Below, piece after piece: positions 46,314 through 55,325 of a stretch of 64,000 nt of DNA. How positions within the stretch are numbered: position 1 is the first letter of the stretch; each line of letters begins with the position of its first letter. The notes beneath the pieces were generated by a model. It had not been told where the DNA came from. It worked only from the letters and a program-made list of their open reading frames with translations, and did not search any database. Location of the stretch: NCBI GenBank assembly GCA_964484045.1, contig CAZAEP010000001.1:14539-78538 (forward strand), read 5' to 3'. A program made the translations under genes and the position numbers. Origin of the DNA: J134 sp964484045 (GTDB taxonomy: Bacteria > Pseudomonadota > Alphaproteobacteria > Sphingomonadales > Rhodothalassiaceae).

Positions 46314-49109
46314 ATGGTCGCGATTCCCCATAAGCGCCGGATCATCGACGTCCGCAGCTTCGCCGCCGCCCTCGAGGAGGCGGCCGCCGGCGCGCCCCAT
46401 GCCCGGGCCCGCCGGCAAGCGATCCTCAAGGTCGCGAAGGAGACCTATGCCCGCGGCTTCGCCGAGATCCGCCGCCGCCACGAGGAGGAGGGCGCGAGCG
46501 GTCGTCGCACCGCACAGGAACTCAGCTATCTCGCCGACCGGCTGATCGAGGGGCTCTATGGCATCGCCACGCGGCGGCTTTACCGTCGCTCCAACCCGAC
46601 CGATGCCGAACGGCTCCTGATCGCGGCGACGGGCGGCTACGGGCGCGGCGAACTCGCGCCCTACTCCGATCTCGACCTGCTCTTCGTCTATCCCTTCAAG
46701 CCCTCCTCCTGGCACGAGAACGTCATCGAGTTCCTGCTCTACACATTGTGGGATGTCGGCCTCAAGGTCGGGCACGCCGTGCGCTCGCCGCGCGAATGCA
46801 TCCGCCTTGCGAAGAAGGATCTGACGATCCGCACGGCGCTTCTGGAGATGCGTCGCCTCGCCGGCGATGGCGGACTCTTCGCCGAGGTCGCCGAGCGCTT
46901 CCGGGCGGAGGTGGTCTCGGGCAGCGGCCGCGCCTTCGTCGAGGCAAAGCTCGCCGAGCGCGACGCGCGGCATGCCCGCATGGGCGACAGCCGCTATGTC
47001 GTCGAGCCGAATCTGAAGGAGGGCAAGGGCGGCCTGCGCGATCTGCAGACGCTGTTCTGGATCACCGCCTATCTCTATGGCGCGCATCACGCCCGCGACC
47101 TGCTCGCCGAAGGGTTGCTCGAGCCGGAGGAGGTGAAGACCTTCCGCAAGGCGGAGAAATTTCTCTGGACCGTCCGGGTGGCGCTGCATTTTCTCGCCGG
47201 TCGGGCCGAGGAGCGGCTGACCTTCGACCGTCAGCCGGAACTCGCCCGGCGCCTCGGCTATCGCGATCATCCCGGGCTTTCCGGGGTCGAGCGCTTCATG
47301 AAGCACTATTTCCTCGTCGCCAAGGAGGTCGGCGACCTTACCCGCGTCATCTGCGCGGCGCTCGAGGCGCGGCATCAGAAGCGGCCGCTCTTCTCCTTCC
47401 GTCGCCTCGCCCCGCGACGCTCGATCAAGGGGTTCCGGCGCGACGGCGACCGCCTGACGGTCGCCCGCGACACGGTCTTCGTCAAGGACCCGCGCAAGAT
47501 GATCACCATCTTCACCGTGGCGCATGAGACCGGCCTCGACATCCATCCCGACGCGCTGCGCCATATCGGGCGGCATCTTGGTCTCATCGACCGCAAGCTG
47601 CGGGCCGACCCGGACGCGAACCGCGCCTTTCTCTCGGTGCTGACCTCGAAGGACCATCCCGAGATCGCGCTCCGGCGGATGAACGAGGCCGGCGTTCTGG
47701 GCCGCTTCGTGCCCGACTTCGGCCGCATCGTGGCGCAGATGCAGTACGACATGTACCATCATTTCACGGTCGACGAGCACACCATCCGGGCGATCGGGCT
47801 GCTGGCCGCCATCGAGCGCGGCGAGCTCGCCGAAGACCATCCGCTGTCCACCGAGGTGATCCACAAGCTGGTGTCGCGCCGGGCGCTCTATCTCGCCCTC
47901 TTCCTGCACGACATCGCCAAGGGCCGCGGCGGCGACCATTCCGAGATCGGCGAGCGGATCGCGCGCGCGCTCTGCCCGCGGCTCGGACTGACGCCCGCCG
48001 AGACCGACCTCGTCGCCTGGCTCGTGCGGCGGCATCTCCTGATGAGCCGCTACGCCTTCAAGCGCGACGTCTCGGACCGCAAGACGATCCTCGATTTCTG
48101 CGAGCAGGTGAAAAGCCCCGAGCGGCTGAAGCTGCTCGTCATCCTCACCGTCGCCGACATCCGCGCCGTCGGCCCGGGCGCCTGGAACGGCTGGAAAGGC
48201 CAGCTTCTGCGCGATCTCTACGAGCAGGCGGAAGAGGTGCTCATCGCCGGACACGCGGCCAGCGGTCGCGTCGAGCGGGTGGCGGCGAAAAAGGCGGCGC
48301 TCGGGGCCCGCCTTGGCGACTGGCCGGCGGCCGCCATCGACAGCCATCTCGGGCGCTTTCTCGATTCCTACTGGATCGCCGAGGATATCGAGACGCTGGA
48401 ACGCGACGCGCGGCTCATGCGCCGCACCGACGAGAGCGGCGAGAAGGCCGGCATCACCATGGCGGTCAAACGCTTCCAGGCGATGACCGAGCTCGCCATC
48501 TACACCCGTGATCGCCGTGGCCTCTTCGCCCGCCTCGCGGGGGCGCTCGCCGCCGCCGGCGCCAATATCGTCGATGCCAAGATCCACACCACGAGGGACG
48601 GCATGGCCCTCGACAATTTCCGCGTCCAGTCGGCCGACGGCCGGGCCATTGCCGGCCGCGACAGGCTCCGGGCGCTCGAGACCGCGCTCGAGGCCGCGAT
48701 CGGCGGCAAGTCCCTGCCGGTCGAGCGCTTGCGCGAGACCGTGCGCGGCTACCGGCCGCGCAGCGCCGTCTTCAAGGTCGAGCCGATGGTGCTGATCGAC
48801 AATCGCGCCAGCAACCGTGCCACCGTCATCGAGGTCAATGCCCGCGACCGTCCCGGCCTGCTCTACGATCTGACGCAGGCGCTCGCGCATCTGCGGCTGT
48901 CGGTCTTTTCGGCGCATGTCGCGACCTATGGCGAACGCGCCGTCGATGTGTTCTATGTCCAGAACCTCGAAGGAGAAAAGATCACCGGGGAGCGCCGCCT
49001 TGCACATATCGAGACGATCCTTCTCGCCGCCGCCCGCGGCGAGGTGCCGGCCGCCCACAAGGGCAAGGAACAGACCGCGCCGCGCCGCGCCGCCGAGCGG
49101 ACCGGCTGA
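46314..49109 (+). CDS. glnD: [protein-PII] uridylyltransferase / uridylyl-removing enzyme
   Basis: 931 aa. Domains in order: nucleotidyltransferase with GGYGRGELAPYSDLDLLF at 107-124, HD domain with His532-Asp533 in FLHDIAKGRGGDHSEIG, and two ACT domains near 724-800 and 835-905. It uridylylates PII proteins at low glutamine and reverses this at high glutamine, controlling nitrogen assimilation; the ACT domains bind glutamine. Located between mutS and murJ; the gap to mutS is 32 nt. Confidence 0.94.
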   Translation: MVAIPHKRRIIDVRSFAAALEEAAAGAPHARARRQAILKVAKETYARGFAEIRRRHEEEGASGRRTAQELSYLADRLIEGLYGIATRRLYRRSNPTDAERLLIAATGGYGRGELAPYSDLDLLFVYPFKPSSWHENVIEFLLYTLWDVGLKVGHAVRSPRECIRLAKKDLTIRTALLEMRRLAGDGGLFAEVAERFRAEVVSGSGRAFVEAKLAERDARHARMGDSRYVVEPNLKEGKGGLRDLQTLFWITAYLYGAHHARDLLAEGLLEPEEVKTFRKAEKFLWTVRVALHFLAGRAEERLTFDRQPELARRLGYRDHPGLSGVERFMKHYFLVAKEVGDLTRVICAALEARHQKRPLFSFRRLAPRRSIKGFRRDGDRLTVARDTVFVKDPRKMITIFTVAHETGLDIHPDALRHIGRHLGLIDRKLRADPDANRAFLSVLTSKDHPEIALRRMNEAGVLGRFVPDFGRIVAQMQYDMYHHFTVDEHTIRAIGLLAAIERGELAEDHPLSTEVIHKLVSRRALYLALFLHDIAKGRGGDHSEIGERIARALCPRLGLTPAETDLVAWLVRRHLLMSRYAFKRDVSDRKTILDFCEQVKSPERLKLLVILTVADIRAVGPGAWNGWKGQLLRDLYEQAEEVLIAGHAASGRVERVAAKKAALGARLGDWPAAAIDSHLGRFLDSYWIAEDIETLERDARLMRRTDESGEKAGITMAVKRFQAMTELAIYTRDRRGLFARLAGALAAAGANIVDAKIHTTRDGMALDNFRVQSADGRAIAGRDRLRALETALEAAIGGKSLPVERLRETVRGYRPRSAVFKVEPMVLIDNRASNRATVIEVNARDRPGLLYDLTQALAHLRLSVFSAHVATYGERAVDVFYVQNLEGEKITGERRLAHIETILLAAARGEVPAAHKGKEQTAPRRAAERTG

Positions 49110-49157
49110 AATGCCGCGCGGCCTGCGACGACGCCGGCGGCGGGAACGGGTCTGAAC

Positions 49158-50708
49158 ATGCTGCGCGCCTTCGCAACCGTCGGCTCGCTGACGCTGCTGA
49201 GCCGTCTTCTCGGTTTCGTGCGCGATGTCCTGATCGCGCGTTATCTCGGGGCCGGGCTGGCGGCGGACTGTTTCTTCGTCGCTTTCAAGCTGCCGAACTT
49301 CTTCCGCCGGCTTTTCGCCGAGGGGGCCTTCTCGGCCGCCTTCGTGCCCCTTTTCGCCAGAGCGCTCGGGCGCGAGGCCACGGCCGCGGGCCGGCTCCGT
49401 GCACGGGCCTTCGCCGAAGACGCCCTGGCGTCGCTGCTTTTCGTGTTGCTTCTCTTCACCGCCCTCGCCGAAACCGCCATGCCCTGGATCATGGTCGTGC
49501 TGGCGCCGGGCTTTCTCGACGAGCCGGAGAAATTCGCGCTCGCCGTCGATCTGACGCGGCTCACCTTCCCCTATCTGCTCCTGATCTCGCTGGTTGCGCT
49601 CTTTTCGGGCATCCTCAATGCGCTGGGCCGCTTCGCCGCCGCCGCCGCGGCGCCGATTCTGCTCAACCTGGTGCTGATCGCCGCCCTGCTCGGCTTCCAC
49701 GACAGCGCGACGCTCACCGCCCATGCGCTGGCGATCGGCGTCTCGATCGCCGGCATCGTGCAGTTCCTGTGGCTGGTCCATGCGGCACGGCGTGCGGGCT
49801 TCGCCCTGCGCCTGCCGCGACCGCGGCTGACGCCCGGCGTCAGGCGGCTTCTCCGGGTCATGCTGCCGGTCGCCATCGGCGCCGGCGTGATGCAGGTCAA
49901 TCTCGTCTTCGACGTGGTCCTCGCCTCCTTCCTTCCCCAAGGCTCGCTGTCCTATCTCTTCTATGCCGACCGGCTCAATCAGCTCCCGCTCGGGGTCATC
50001 GGCATCGCCGTCGGCACGGTTCTCCTGCCGCGTCTGTCGCGCGCGCTCGCCGGCGGCCGGGGCGACGAGGCGCAGCACAATCACAACCGCGCCATCGAAT
50101 TCGCGCTTCTGCTCACCTTGCCCGCCGCGACGGCGCTCGCGATCATTCCCGCGCCGCTCATCCGGGCGCTGTTCGAGCATGGGGCCTTTTCGGCCGACGC
50201 CACGCGGCTCACTGCGCATGCCCTCACCGCCTTCGCCCTCGGCCTGCCCGCCTTCGTCCTCGTCAAGGTCCTGGTTCCGGGCTTTTTCGCCCGCGAGGAC
50301 ACGAGGACGCCGGTCGCCTTCGGACTCATCGCCATGGCCGCGAACGTCGTTCTCAGCCTGGCGCTGATCTGGTCGCTGGCGCATGTCGGCCTCGCCCTGG
50401 CGACGACGCTCGCGGCCTGGCTCAATGTCGCGCTTCTGGGCACGCGCCTCGTTCGCCGGCAGGCGCTCGTGCTCGATCGCCGGCTCGGATCGCGGCTCGT
50501 GCGGATGCTTGCCGCGAGCGCCGGAATGGGGGGCCTGCTGTGGGTCGTCAATGGCGCGCTGATGCCCGCGGGGACGCTCACGAGCGCGACGGCGATCGCC
50601 GTCGCGGCGGCGCTGGTCGCGCTCGGGCTCGCAAGCTATGCTGCGCTCGCCCTCCTTTTCGGCGCGGTCCGCCCGGAAGACCTCCGCGACGCCCTCGCGC
50701 GGCCTTGA
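49158..50708 (+). CDS. murJ: lipid II flippase MurJ
   Basis: 516 aa MOP-superfamily membrane protein with about 14 hydrophobic segments. Its N-terminus SRLLGFVRDVLIARYLGAG and the segment FFRRLFAEGAFSAAFVPLF, with the conserved charged Arg/Glu of the central cavity, are hallmark features. It flips lipid II to the periplasm for peptidoglycan synthesis. 48 nt after glnD; the stop overlaps the -35 of a likely trpS promoter. Confidence 0.94.
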   Translation: MLRAFATVGSLTLLSRLLGFVRDVLIARYLGAGLAADCFFVAFKLPNFFRRLFAEGAFSAAFVPLFARALGREATAAGRLRARAFAEDALASLLFVLLLFTALAETAMPWIMVVLAPGFLDEPEKFALAVDLTRLTFPYLLLISLVALFSGILNALGRFAAAAAAPILLNLVLIAALLGFHDSATLTAHALAIGVSIAGIVQFLWLVHAARRAGFALRLPRPRLTPGVRRLLRVMLPVAIGAGVMQVNLVFDVVLASFLPQGSLSYLFYADRLNQLPLGVIGIAVGTVLLPRLSRALAGGRGDEAQHNHNRAIEFALLLTLPAATALAIIPAPLIRALFEHGAFSADATRLTAHALTAFALGLPAFVLVKVLVPGFFAREDTRTPVAFGLIAMAANVVLSLALIWSLAHVGLALATTLAAWLNVALLGTRLVRRQALVLDRRLGSRLVRMLAASAGMGGLLWVVNGALMPAGTLTSATAIAVAAALVALGLASYAALALLFGAVRPEDLRDALARP

Positions 50709-50734
50709 CCGGTCACGGCCGCCATTGCCATAAA
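50705..50734 (+). promoter_or_regulatory. probable promoter for trpS
   Basis: TTGACC at 50705-50710 (over the murJ stop), 18-bp spacer, CATAAA at 50729-50734 preceded by TGC. The trpS ATG is 42 nt further. Confidence 0.5.
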
Positions 50735-50775
50735 CGCCCGGCATCTGTGCACCAGCCGAGGGAAGGCCCCGCCCG

Positions 50776-51813
50776 ATGAGCCCGTCCGTACCGATCCCGT
50801 CAAAGCGCGTCTTTTCCGGCGCCCAGCCGACCGGCGCCATGCATCTGGGAAATTATCTCGGCGCCTTCCGCAACTGGGTGCGGCTGCAGCAGTCCTACGA
50901 GTGCCTCTATTGCGTCGTCGACCTCCACGCCATCACCATATGGCAGGACCCGAAGACGCTCGCCGCCCAGACCCGCCGCGCGGCCGCCGCCTTCATCGCC
51001 AGCGGGGTCGACCCGAAACGCTCGATCCTGTTCAACCAGAGCCGGGTCAGCGCCCATGCCGAGCTGGCCTGGGTGTTCAACTGCGTCGCCCGTATCGGCT
51101 GGCTCAACCGCATGACGCAGTTCAAGGACAAGGCGGGCCGGAATCGCGAGCGCGCCAGCGTCGGGCTCTATATCTATCCCACGCTGATGGCCGCCGACAT
51201 CCTCGCCTACAAGGCGACGCACGTGCCGGTGGGCGAGGACCAGAAGCAGCATCTCGAGCTTACCCGCGACATCGCCGCGCGCTTCAATGCCGATTTCGGC
51301 CGCGAGGTCTTCCCCCTCGTCGAGCCGGTGATCTTCGAGGCCGGGGCGCGGGTGATGTCGCTCAGGGACGGCACGAAGAAGATGTCGAAGTCCGATCCCT
51401 CGGACGCCTCGCGCATCAATCTCACCGACGATGCCGACACCATCGCGCGCAAGATCCGCCGTGCGAAGACCGATCCCCATCCCCTGCCGGCGACGGCGCA
51501 AGAGCTCGAGGGCCGGCCCGAGGCCGCCAATCTCGTCGGCATCTATGCGGCGCTCGCCGACAGGCCGGTGGACGCCGTGCTCTGCGAATTCGCCGGCAAG
51601 GGCTTCGCCGAATTCAAGGGCGCGCTCGCCGAGCTTGCGGTGGCGACGCTCGGCCCCATCACCGAGGAGATGCTGCGGCTCGAGCGCGACCCGGCGGTGA
51701 TCGACCGCATTCTCGCCGACGGCGCCGAGCGCGCCGCCGCGATGGCGGCCCCGGTGCTGGCCGAGGTCAAGGAGACGGTCGGCTTTCTCGATCCGCATCA
51801 CCGCCGGGGGTGA
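50776..51813 (+). CDS. trpS: tryptophanyl-tRNA synthetase
   Basis: 345 aa class I synthetase, normal bacterial length. The HIGH-equivalent motif is HLGN at residues 23-26 in SGAQPTGAMHLGNYLGA, and KMSKS lies at 202-206 intact. It charges tRNA-Trp. It follows murJ with a promoter-like element in the 67-bp gap. Confidence 0.95.
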   Translation: MSPSVPIPSKRVFSGAQPTGAMHLGNYLGAFRNWVRLQQSYECLYCVVDLHAITIWQDPKTLAAQTRRAAAAFIASGVDPKRSILFNQSRVSAHAELAWVFNCVARIGWLNRMTQFKDKAGRNRERASVGLYIYPTLMAADILAYKATHVPVGEDQKQHLELTRDIAARFNADFGREVFPLVEPVIFEAGARVMSLRDGTKKMSKSDPSDASRINLTDDADTIARKIRRAKTDPHPLPATAQELEGRPEAANLVGIYAALADRPVDAVLCEFAGKGFAEFKGALAELAVATLGPITEEMLRLERDPAVIDRILADGAERAAAMAAPVLAEVKETVGFLDPHHRRG

Positions 51814-51922
51814 GGGGGGCGCCATGGCGGCCATGACGTCTTGACGCAGGGCCTTGCAAGCGGCGCATCCGATCCACATTTATGGCCCAAGTCCATGGTC
51901 CATAACGGAAAGGAGGTGCCGG

Positions 51923-52543
51923 ATGCGCTTGAAGACCCTGCTCATTGCTGGCCTCGTCCTGCTCCTGGGGGCGTGCGCAGCCAAGGTCGAAACGTCGGTC
52001 ACGCGATTTCACGACGGTTTCAACTTTGCCGGACAAGGATTCCATGTGGTTCCCAAGGACCCCGCCAAACAGGGCCCCGAGTTCCAGCAATATGCCGGCC
52101 TGATCACCGACGCCATGGCGGGCTACGGCTTCAAGCCGGTGTCGCCGGACAAGGCGGACCTCAAGGTCGTGGTCGATTACGGGGTCTCGGAAGGTCGGGT
52201 CAAGATCGAGACCACGCCGGGCTATGTGTATCCGGCCTACAGCTACCATCTCGGTTTCTACCACCCCTTCTATTACGGGTATTACGACCCCTTCTATTAT
52301 GACGGCTTTCTCGGCCCCGAGATCCGCTCGAAGACCGTCTATACGCGCAAGCTGAGTCTCAGGATCGAGAACACGAAGACGGGAAAGACGGTTTTCGAGG
52401 GGCGCGCGGTCAGCGAAGGACCGACCGGAGAGATCTCCCTCATCATGCCCTATCTCGTCGAGTCGATGTTCCGCAACTTCCCCGGCGAGAGCGGCGCGAC
52501 GAAGGTGGTGCAGATCAAGACCAAGGACGGCCATCTCTACTGA
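51923..52543 (+). CDS. DUF4136-like lipoprotein (first of tandem pair)
   Basis: 206 aa from ATG 51923, with AAGGAGG just upstream. Signal peptide with lipobox LGAC (Cys17), so lipid-anchored. The segment after the lipobox resembles DUF4136 proteins: FHVVPKDPAKQGPEFQQYAGLITDAM, then VDYGVSEGRVK. A Tyr/Phe-rich insert (about residues 105-135, with YHPFYYGYYDPFYY) interrupts the domain, followed by FEGRAVSEGPTGEISLIMPYLVE. A paralogue follows 158 bp downstream. Function unknown; probably envelope-associated. Confidence 0.75.
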   Translation: MRLKTLLIAGLVLLLGACAAKVETSVTRFHDGFNFAGQGFHVVPKDPAKQGPEFQQYAGLITDAMAGYGFKPVSPDKADLKVVVDYGVSEGRVKIETTPGYVYPAYSYHLGFYHPFYYGYYDPFYYDGFLGPEIRSKTVYTRKLSLRIENTKTGKTVFEGRAVSEGPTGEISLIMPYLVESMFRNFPGESGATKVVQIKTKDGHLY

Positions 52544-52560
52544 GCCGCAGGATCGCCGTC

Positions 52561-52610
52561 GAGCGCCGGCGGGCGTCGGCGGGCGCCGGCGGGCGCCGGC
52601 GGGCGTCGCC
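52561..52610 (+). repeat. five-copy 10-bp GC-rich tandem repeat
   Basis: Units of the form GGGCGCCGGC (variants with GTCGGC) repeat five times at exact 10-bp spacing between the two lipoprotein genes, just after the first stop. They are likely a slippage-generated microsatellite-like tract. Confidence 0.7.
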
Positions 52611-52701
52611 CCCCGGTGGTTCATCGCCGGTTCAGGCTTGCCCGTCACAATGACTCCGCGCAAGATGGGCGTGTTGCGACGTCTTTGAAGAGGAGTCCGC
52701 C

Positions 52702-53349
52702 ATGCATGTGCGCTTGATCGCGGTCCTGGCCGTGGCGCTGTTCGGCTTGGCCGGCTGTGCCAGAACCTTCGAGGCGGATGTCTCGCGCTTCCACCGGCTC
52801 GCGGCGCCGGACTCGGAGACGATCCGGATCGTTCCCGCCGATCCCGCGAAAGTGGGCAGCCTCGAGTTCGAACAATATGCCGGGCTCGTGCGCGCGCAAT
52901 TGATCGACGCCGGCTATCGGCCGGTGGCGGACGACCCCGATATTCTGGCCAAGCTCGACTGGAGCGTATCGGAAGGGCGCGAGAAGATCCGCTCCTATCC
53001 CGGCTATTACGACTATTACCCCTATTTCGGCTTCGACCATTATGGGGGCTTCGGCCACTATGGCTTCGGCGGCTTCTATCCCCATTACGGCTACGGCGGT
53101 TATGCCGGCTACGGCGGCGGCGGTGTCTACTCGACCACCGTGCACAGCGTCACGCTCACCCTGCGACTGGAACGCCCGACGGGCGAGATCCTGTTCGAGG
53201 GCCGCGCCGTCAGCGAGATCGGCAAGCCCGACCTGCCGGCGGTGATGCCCTATCTGGTGCAGGCGCTTTTCACCGACTTTCCGGGTGAAAGCGGGCGTAC
53301 GCAGACGGTCGAGCTGAAACTGCCCGATGAGGACGATGTCGGCTATTGA
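52702..53349 (+). CDS. DUF4136-like lipoprotein (second of tandem pair)
   Basis: 215 aa; GAAGAGGAG precedes the ATG. The lipobox is LAGC (Cys19). It shares with its neighbour IVPADPAKVG.LEFEQYAGL, SVSEGREKI, LFEGRAVSE and MPYLVQALFTDFPGESG. At the same internal place it carries a Gly/Tyr/His-rich insert (HYGGFGHYGFGGFYPHYGYG). The low-complexity inserts differ, Tyr/Phe against Gly/Tyr, so the copies diverged mainly there. A weak TTGCCC-N17-CAAGAT promoter-like pair (52638-52666) suggests separate expression. Function unknown. Confidence 0.75.
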   Translation: MHVRLIAVLAVALFGLAGCARTFEADVSRFHRLAAPDSETIRIVPADPAKVGSLEFEQYAGLVRAQLIDAGYRPVADDPDILAKLDWSVSEGREKIRSYPGYYDYYPYFGFDHYGGFGHYGFGGFYPHYGYGGYAGYGGGGVYSTTVHSVTLTLRLERPTGEILFEGRAVSEIGKPDLPAVMPYLVQALFTDFPGESGRTQTVELKLPDEDDVGY

Positions 53350-53422
53350 GCCGCGCGCGCGGCGGCGGCTCCGCGAAATTTGAGACTTGCGCCGCGGCCG
53401 TCCCGCTGCAACATTTTCGCTC

Positions 53423-53938
53423 ATGAGCGGGGAGACCGATACCGGGGTCGCGCCGAGGCTCGGACCGAGCCTCGAGCGACCGCGCAATTTTCTCGTCGTT
53501 GTCGACGATTCGGAGGAGGCGAAGCTCGCGATCCGTTTCGCCGCGGGGCGGGCCGCCCATATCGAGGGCGGCGGCATCATCCTTTTTCGCGCCATCACGC
53601 CGGTCGACTTCCAGCACTGGATGGCGGTGGCCGACCGCATGCGCGAGGAGGCCCATGCCAAGGCCCGGGCGCTGCTCGAGGATCTGGCGGCCAGGGTCTT
53701 CGCCTATGCCGGGGTGAAGCCCGAGATCGTCATTCGCGACGGCAATCCGAAGGAGGCGCTCGTCGCGTTCATCAAGGAGCGCGAAGACCTGTTCGCCCTC
53801 GTTCTCGCCTCGAGTCCGGCCGGCGATCCCGGGCCCCTCGTCGACTATTTTTCCGGACCGCTGGTGGCGAGCCTGCCCTGCCCGCTGGTCATCATCCCGG
53901 GGACGCTCACCCCGGAGGACATCGACCGCCTGGTGTAG
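53423..53938 (+). CDS. universal stress protein (UspA family)
   Basis: 171 aa. The Usp fold begins at NFLVVVDDSEEAKLAIRFAAGRA and ends with LVIIPGTLTPEDI; the usual G-x2-G-x9-G(S/T) nucleotide loop is only partly kept (SSPAGDPGPLVDYFSGPLVA), so ATP binding is uncertain. The ATG 53423 has no Shine-Dalgarno and sits close behind a TTGCGC/AACATT promoter-like pair. It lies between the lipoproteins and nfuA, a position common in related genomes. Confidence 0.82.
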   Translation: MSGETDTGVAPRLGPSLERPRNFLVVVDDSEEAKLAIRFAAGRAAHIEGGGIILFRAITPVDFQHWMAVADRMREEAHAKARALLEDLAARVFAYAGVKPEIVIRDGNPKEALVAFIKEREDLFALVLASSPAGDPGPLVDYFSGPLVASLPCPLVIIPGTLTPEDIDRLV

Positions 53939-53980
53939 TCCCCCCGCCTCCGAATTCGTACCGTTTCTCTCTGATTTGGC

Positions 53981-54010
53981 TTGACGATGCCGCATGCGGA
54001 CGCCACATAA
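53981..54010 (+). promoter_or_regulatory. probable promoter for nfuA
   Basis: TTGACG at 53981-53986 and ACATAA at 54005-54010 (18-bp spacer; CACATA gives 17). The transcript would start just before GAAGGAG of nfuA. Confidence 0.5.
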
Positions 54011-54038
54011 GCGCTCGAGCGAGAAGGAGTGCCTGCGG

Positions 54039-54599
54039 ATGTTCATCGCCACCGAACGGACCCCCAACCCGGCGACCCTGAAATTTCTTCCCGGTCGCGA
54101 GGTCATGCCGGAAGGCAGTGCCGACTTTCCGAGCGCCGACACGGCCGAGCGGTCGCCGCTCGCCAGCGCCTTGTTCGCGCTCGAGGGGGTGAGCGGCGTC
54201 TTCTTCGGGGCCGACTTCATCTCCGTGAGCAAGACCGAAGAGGCCGACTGGACGACATTGAAGCCGCAGATCCTGGCCCTTCTGGTGGAGCATTTCAGCG
54301 CCGGAGCACCGCTCTTCCACGCCGGTGCGGCAGCGAGCGAGGCCACCTCCACCGATGATCCCGCGGACGCCGAGATCGTGCGGCAGATCAAGACCCTGAT
54401 CGACGAGAAGGTCCGCCCGGCGGTGGCCCGCGACGGGGGCGATATTCTCTATCACGGCTTCAAGGACGGGGTCGTCTATCTCCACATGCAGGGCGCCTGC
54501 GCCGGCTGCCCGAGCTCGACGATGACGCTCAAGCAGGGGATCGAGAATCTCCTGCGCTATTACGTCCCCGAGGTGGTCGAGGTGCGGCCCGTCTCATGA
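54039..54599 (+). CDS. nfuA: Nfu-type Fe-S cluster carrier (NifU C-terminal domain protein)
   Basis: 186 aa from ATG 54039, 9 nt after GAAGGAG. The N-terminal Nfu_N domain starts MFIATERTPNPATLKFLPG and the C-terminal NifU domain contains RDGGDILYHGF and the cluster-binding CAGCPSS (CxxC). It accepts a 4Fe-4S cluster from the SUF/ISC scaffold and delivers it to apo-enzymes. Convergent with pyrF, overlapping by 6 bp, leaving no room for a separate terminator. Confidence 0.92.
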   Translation: MFIATERTPNPATLKFLPGREVMPEGSADFPSADTAERSPLASALFALEGVSGVFFGADFISVSKTEEADWTTLKPQILALLVEHFSAGAPLFHAGAAASEATSTDDPADAEIVRQIKTLIDEKVRPAVARDGGDILYHGFKDGVVYLHMQGACAGCPSSTMTLKQGIENLLRYYVPEVVEVRPVS

Positions 54600-55313
54600 G
54601 AGGGCGATCGCGTCGACGATCGTCTGTGCGGCGGCGGCGGGGTCGGCGGCGCTCGTGATCGGACGTCCGACGACGATCACGCTGGCGCCGGCCGCCATCG
54701 CCTCTTCCGGCGTCATCACCCGTTTCTGGTCATAGGCCGGCGCCCCGCGCGGGCGGATGCCGGGGACGACGATCCGGAATCCCTCGCCGGTGGTCGAGCG
54801 CGCGGTGGAGACCTCGTGCGGGGCGCAGACCACCCCGTCGAGCCCCGCCTTTTCGACGAGTCGCGTCAGGCGTGCCACCACCTTGTGGGTCGAGCCCTCG
54901 ATGCCGAGCGCGTCGAGATCGCCGGCATCGAGACTGGTCAGGAGGGTGACCGCGACGATCCACGGCATCTCCGAATCGAGCCGCGCGGCAGCCTCCGCCG
55001 CCGCCTCGCGCGCCGCCTGCATCATCTCGATGCCGCCGGCCGCATGCACGGTGAGAATGGCGGGCCGGAGCGGCATGATGCTGCGCACGGCACCGGCGAC
55101 GGTATTGGGAATGTCGTGGAACTTGAGATCGATGAACAGCGGCAGGCCGAAAGCGGCGATCTTTTCCACCCCGGCGGGACCGAGCGCGGAGAAGAATTCG
55201 AGCCCCAGCTTGAAACCGCCGACGATGTCCCGGAGCTCGGTCGCGAGCGCCACGGCACGCTCGAGATCGCCCGTATCGAGGGCGCAGAAGAGCGGATTTG
55301 ACAGTTTGACCAC
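54594..55313 (-). CDS. pyrF: orotidine 5'-phosphate decarboxylase
   Basis: 239 aa from a GTG start with AAGGAAGAG upstream. The catalytic array D-x-K-x-x-D is Asp62-Lys64-Asp67 in IDLKFHDIPNTV, and the phosphate-binding GIRP occurs as PGIRPRGAP near the C-terminus. It makes UMP in de novo pyrimidine synthesis. It lies 12 nt downstream of the LapA-like gene in the same direction, an arrangement common in this class. Confidence 0.93.
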   Translation of the reverse strand: MVKLSNPLFCALDTGDLERAVALATELRDIVGGFKLGLEFFSALGPAGVEKIAAFGLPLFIDLKFHDIPNTVAGAVRSIMPLRPAILTVHAAGGIEMMQAAREAAAEAAARLDSEMPWIVAVTLLTSLDAGDLDALGIEGSTHKVVARLTRLVEKAGLDGVVCAPHEVSTARSTTGEGFRIVVPGIRPRGAPAYDQKRVMTPEEAMAAGASVIVVGRPITSAADPAAAAQTIVDAIALS

Positions 55314-55325
55314 GATCTCTTCCTT

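Noticed and set aside
46245..50840. Very long open frame on the minus strand across glnD and murJ (similar long antisense frames lie opposite addAB, maeB and mutS).
   Set aside because: High-GC codon bias leaves the antisense frame free of stops; the composition is Arg/Gly/Ala/Asp-rich with no domain, and each sits opposite a well supported gene.
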